A stretch of DNA of 14,183 bases from Caldora sp. SIO3E6 (GTDB taxonomy: Bacteria > Cyanobacteriota > Cyanobacteriia > Cyanobacteriales > Coleofasciculaceae), in NCBI GenBank assembly GCA_010672185.1, contig JAAHHL010000080.1, positions 1 through 14,183 on the forward strand, given 5' to 3'. Position 1 is the stretch's first letter. The number at the start of each line of letters is the position of its first letter. A model generated the notes under the pieces. The model searched no databases, was not told where the DNA came from, and worked only from the letters and a program-made list of their open reading frames with translations. This document shows, in pieces, positions 13,431 through 14,183 of the stretch. Made by a program: the position numbers and the translations under genes.

Positions 13431-13461
13431 ATAGGTAGTTAAGTGTTATTTGACTACTCAT
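13431..13461. repeat. Inverted pair of 13-bp boxes
   Basis: ATAGGTAGTTAAG (13431-13443) on the plus strand faces TTTGACTACTCAT (13449-13461), the reverse complement of ATGAGTAGTCAAA. The pair is the left outpost of the box array. The following 13462-13569 has no gene; AAAATTGG occurs twice at 13-bp spacing (13488, 13501) in AT-rich DNA. Confidence 0.6.
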
Positions 13462-13569
13462 CAACCAACAATCGCAGTGTTATACCAAAAATTGGGACGT
13501 AAAATTGGTAAAATTAACAAGTATATTTTTACGCGCTTTGTTGAGCGAGGTGATAAAGGGAGAGTCTTT

Positions 13570-13661
13570 ATGGGTAGTCAAGTAGGGAAAGCCAGCTAGA
13601 TTTATGGGTAGTCAAGCTATTTTAACTATTCATAGATGATTGTATATACAATCTACAGCTA
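13570..13661. repeat. 34-bp-periodic module, copy 1
   Basis: Boxes ATGGGTAGTCAAG at 13570-13582 and 13604-13616 are exactly 34 bp apart; exactly 34 bp further begins the perfect 16-bp palindrome GATTGTATATACAATC (13638-13653), followed by TACAGCTA. Over 92 bp it matches copy 2 (13810-13901) with about ten differences, including the spacers. Confidence 0.8.
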
Positions 13662-13730
13662 TGGTCAACTTACCAAGAGGAATATTAATCGCCAAACCCG
13701 TTGGATTATATAGATTGTACTCTAGAAAAT

Positions 13731-13777
13731 ATGAGTAACTAAGTAGGCTTGACTAGTTATAGTTAGCTAGTCAAGCC
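13731..13777. repeat. Diverged module with a perfect hairpin of boxes
   Basis: ATGAGTAACTAAG (13731-13743) is followed 32 bp later by TTAGCTAGTCAAG. Between them GGCTTGACTAG (13746-13756) pairs with CTAGTCAAGCC (13767-13777), an 11-bp stem with a 10-base loop made of two opposed boxes. TATAGATT(G/C)TA precedes this and the next two modules, showing that the spacer is repeated too. Confidence 0.65.
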
Positions 13778-13809
13778 CCTTGGAGTCTATAGATTCTATC
13801 CTGGTTTTT

Positions 13810-13901
13810 ATGGGTAGTCAAGTAGGAAGAGCCAGCTAGATTTATGAGTAGTCAAGCACGTTTAACCATTCATATGTTATTGTATATACAATCTACAGCT
13901 A
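13810..13901. repeat. 34-bp-periodic module, copy 2
   Basis: Boxes at 13810-13822 (ATGGGTAGTCAAG) and 13844-13856 (ATGAGTAGTCAAG), 34 bp apart, then ATTGTATATACAAT (13879-13892), a 14-bp perfect palindrome in the same position as in copy 1, followed by CTACAGCTA. Confidence 0.8.
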
Positions 13902-13971
13902 GGGCAAACCTTACCTAGTTGAAAGCAAGTCCCTAAAACCATTACTGTTTATAGATTCTAGCCATAGCATT

Positions 13972-14057
13972 ATGAGTAGTTAAGTGAGCTAAACCAGTCA
14001 TATAGATGAGTAGTCAAGCCCTAATAGCCACTCATATGTCATTGTGTATACATAATG
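13972..14057. repeat. 34-bp-periodic module, copy 3
   Basis: Boxes at 13972-13984 (ATGAGTAGTTAAG) and 14006-14018 (ATGAGTAGTCAAG) again lie 34 bp apart. At the next 34-bp step (14040) the palindrome is degenerate (CATTGTGTATACATAATG). The terminal palindrome begins 18 bases later. Confidence 0.75.
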
Positions 14058-14074
14058 AATGCTACTGTATGTAC

Positions 14075-14182
14075 ACTTATAATGTAAGTACATCTTTACT
14101 ACTGTTATACATTCACGTTATACTCTCCGGAGAGTATAACGTGAATGTATAACAGTAGTAAAGATGTACTTACATTATAAGT
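14075..14182. repeat. Perfect 108-bp palindrome without spacer (possible hairpin telomere or fold-back)
   Basis: Every base from 14075 to 14128 pairs with its mirror from 14129 to 14182 (54 of 54). The centre is TACTCTCCGGAGAGTA. Each arm contains GTTATAC twice, 13 bp apart (14104 and 14117 on the left arm). The symmetry breaks at the next pair (C at 14074, A at 14183), and the window ends there. Spacerless palindromes of this size are normally unstable in bacteria, but they are the form taken by replicated hairpin telomeres. Confidence 0.9.
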
Positions 14183-14183
14183 A

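Noticed and set aside
13570..14018. CRISPR array
   Set aside because: Repeats are evenly spaced, but the spacers are themselves conserved between modules, the boxes are only 13 bp, and no cas genes are present.
1..14183. Complete circular plasmid with the replication gene crossing the ends
   Set aside because: Joining end to start gives a stop (TAA 14159-14161) about 25 bases upstream in the replication frame, so the missing N-terminus is not at the right end.

Overview
The window looks like part of an accessory replicon (plasmid or mobile region) of a filamentous, Nostoc-like cyanobacterium. The evidence is: two small photosystem II accessory proteins of Psb34 and Psb35 type; a HIP1 octamer (GCGATCGC, 10497-10504) inside the usual cyanobacterial intergenic repeat; a large NB-ARC/WD40 protein of a kind common in filamentous cyanobacteria; and at the left edge the C-terminal part of what looks like a CyRepA1-type plasmid replication protein. 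Nothing here is core housekeeping.

Layout. 1-1036: broken end of the putative replication gene, with a 1-base frameshift. 1059-2455: two divergent genes for related small helix-turn-helix proteins, with a repeat-rich control region between them. 2580-3595: a type II toxin-antitoxin pair (excisionase-type HTH antitoxin, PIN-domain toxin). 3740-5005: an AT-rich condensation/acyltransferase-like gene. It converges, with only 3 bases between stop codons, on 5009-8866: a 1285-residue NLR-like STAND ATPase with a duplicated Walker A loop and 14 WD40 repeats. 8897-9001: control region with TTGGGG inverted repeats, shared with the divergent unknown gene 9039-9539. 9547-9669: scars of a transposase-linked repeat and of a second antitoxin. 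9766-10213: psb34-like and psb35-like genes behind a palindrome, closed by a strong terminator. 10590-12458 (minus strand): an ABM-fold protein, an AraC-like regulator and a 59-residue Gly-Gly-containing peptide, possibly one operon. 12459-14183: almost gene-free, with a transposase tail, a 21-bp tandem repeat, and many copies of a 13-bp box (consensus ATGRGTAGTCAAG).

The most unusual part is the right end. The boxes form modules with an exact 34-bp period (box, box, then a GTATATAC-centred palindrome), repeated three times plus one diverged copy. They lead directly into a perfect, spacerless 108-bp palindrome (14075-14182), one base before the window stops. An iteron-type origin and a hairpin (linear-replicon) telomere or its replicated junction are the two most interesting readings. 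An assembly fold-back is the main dull alternative.

How the parts fit: the replication-gene remnant, toxin-antitoxin pair, transposase scars and iteron-like array suggest plasmid maintenance and rearrangement. The STAND ATPase could be a defence or signalling sensor. The psb34/psb35 pair is cargo that could adjust CP47 assembly or photoprotection. Function calls rest on motif recognition by eye; no database search was possible.
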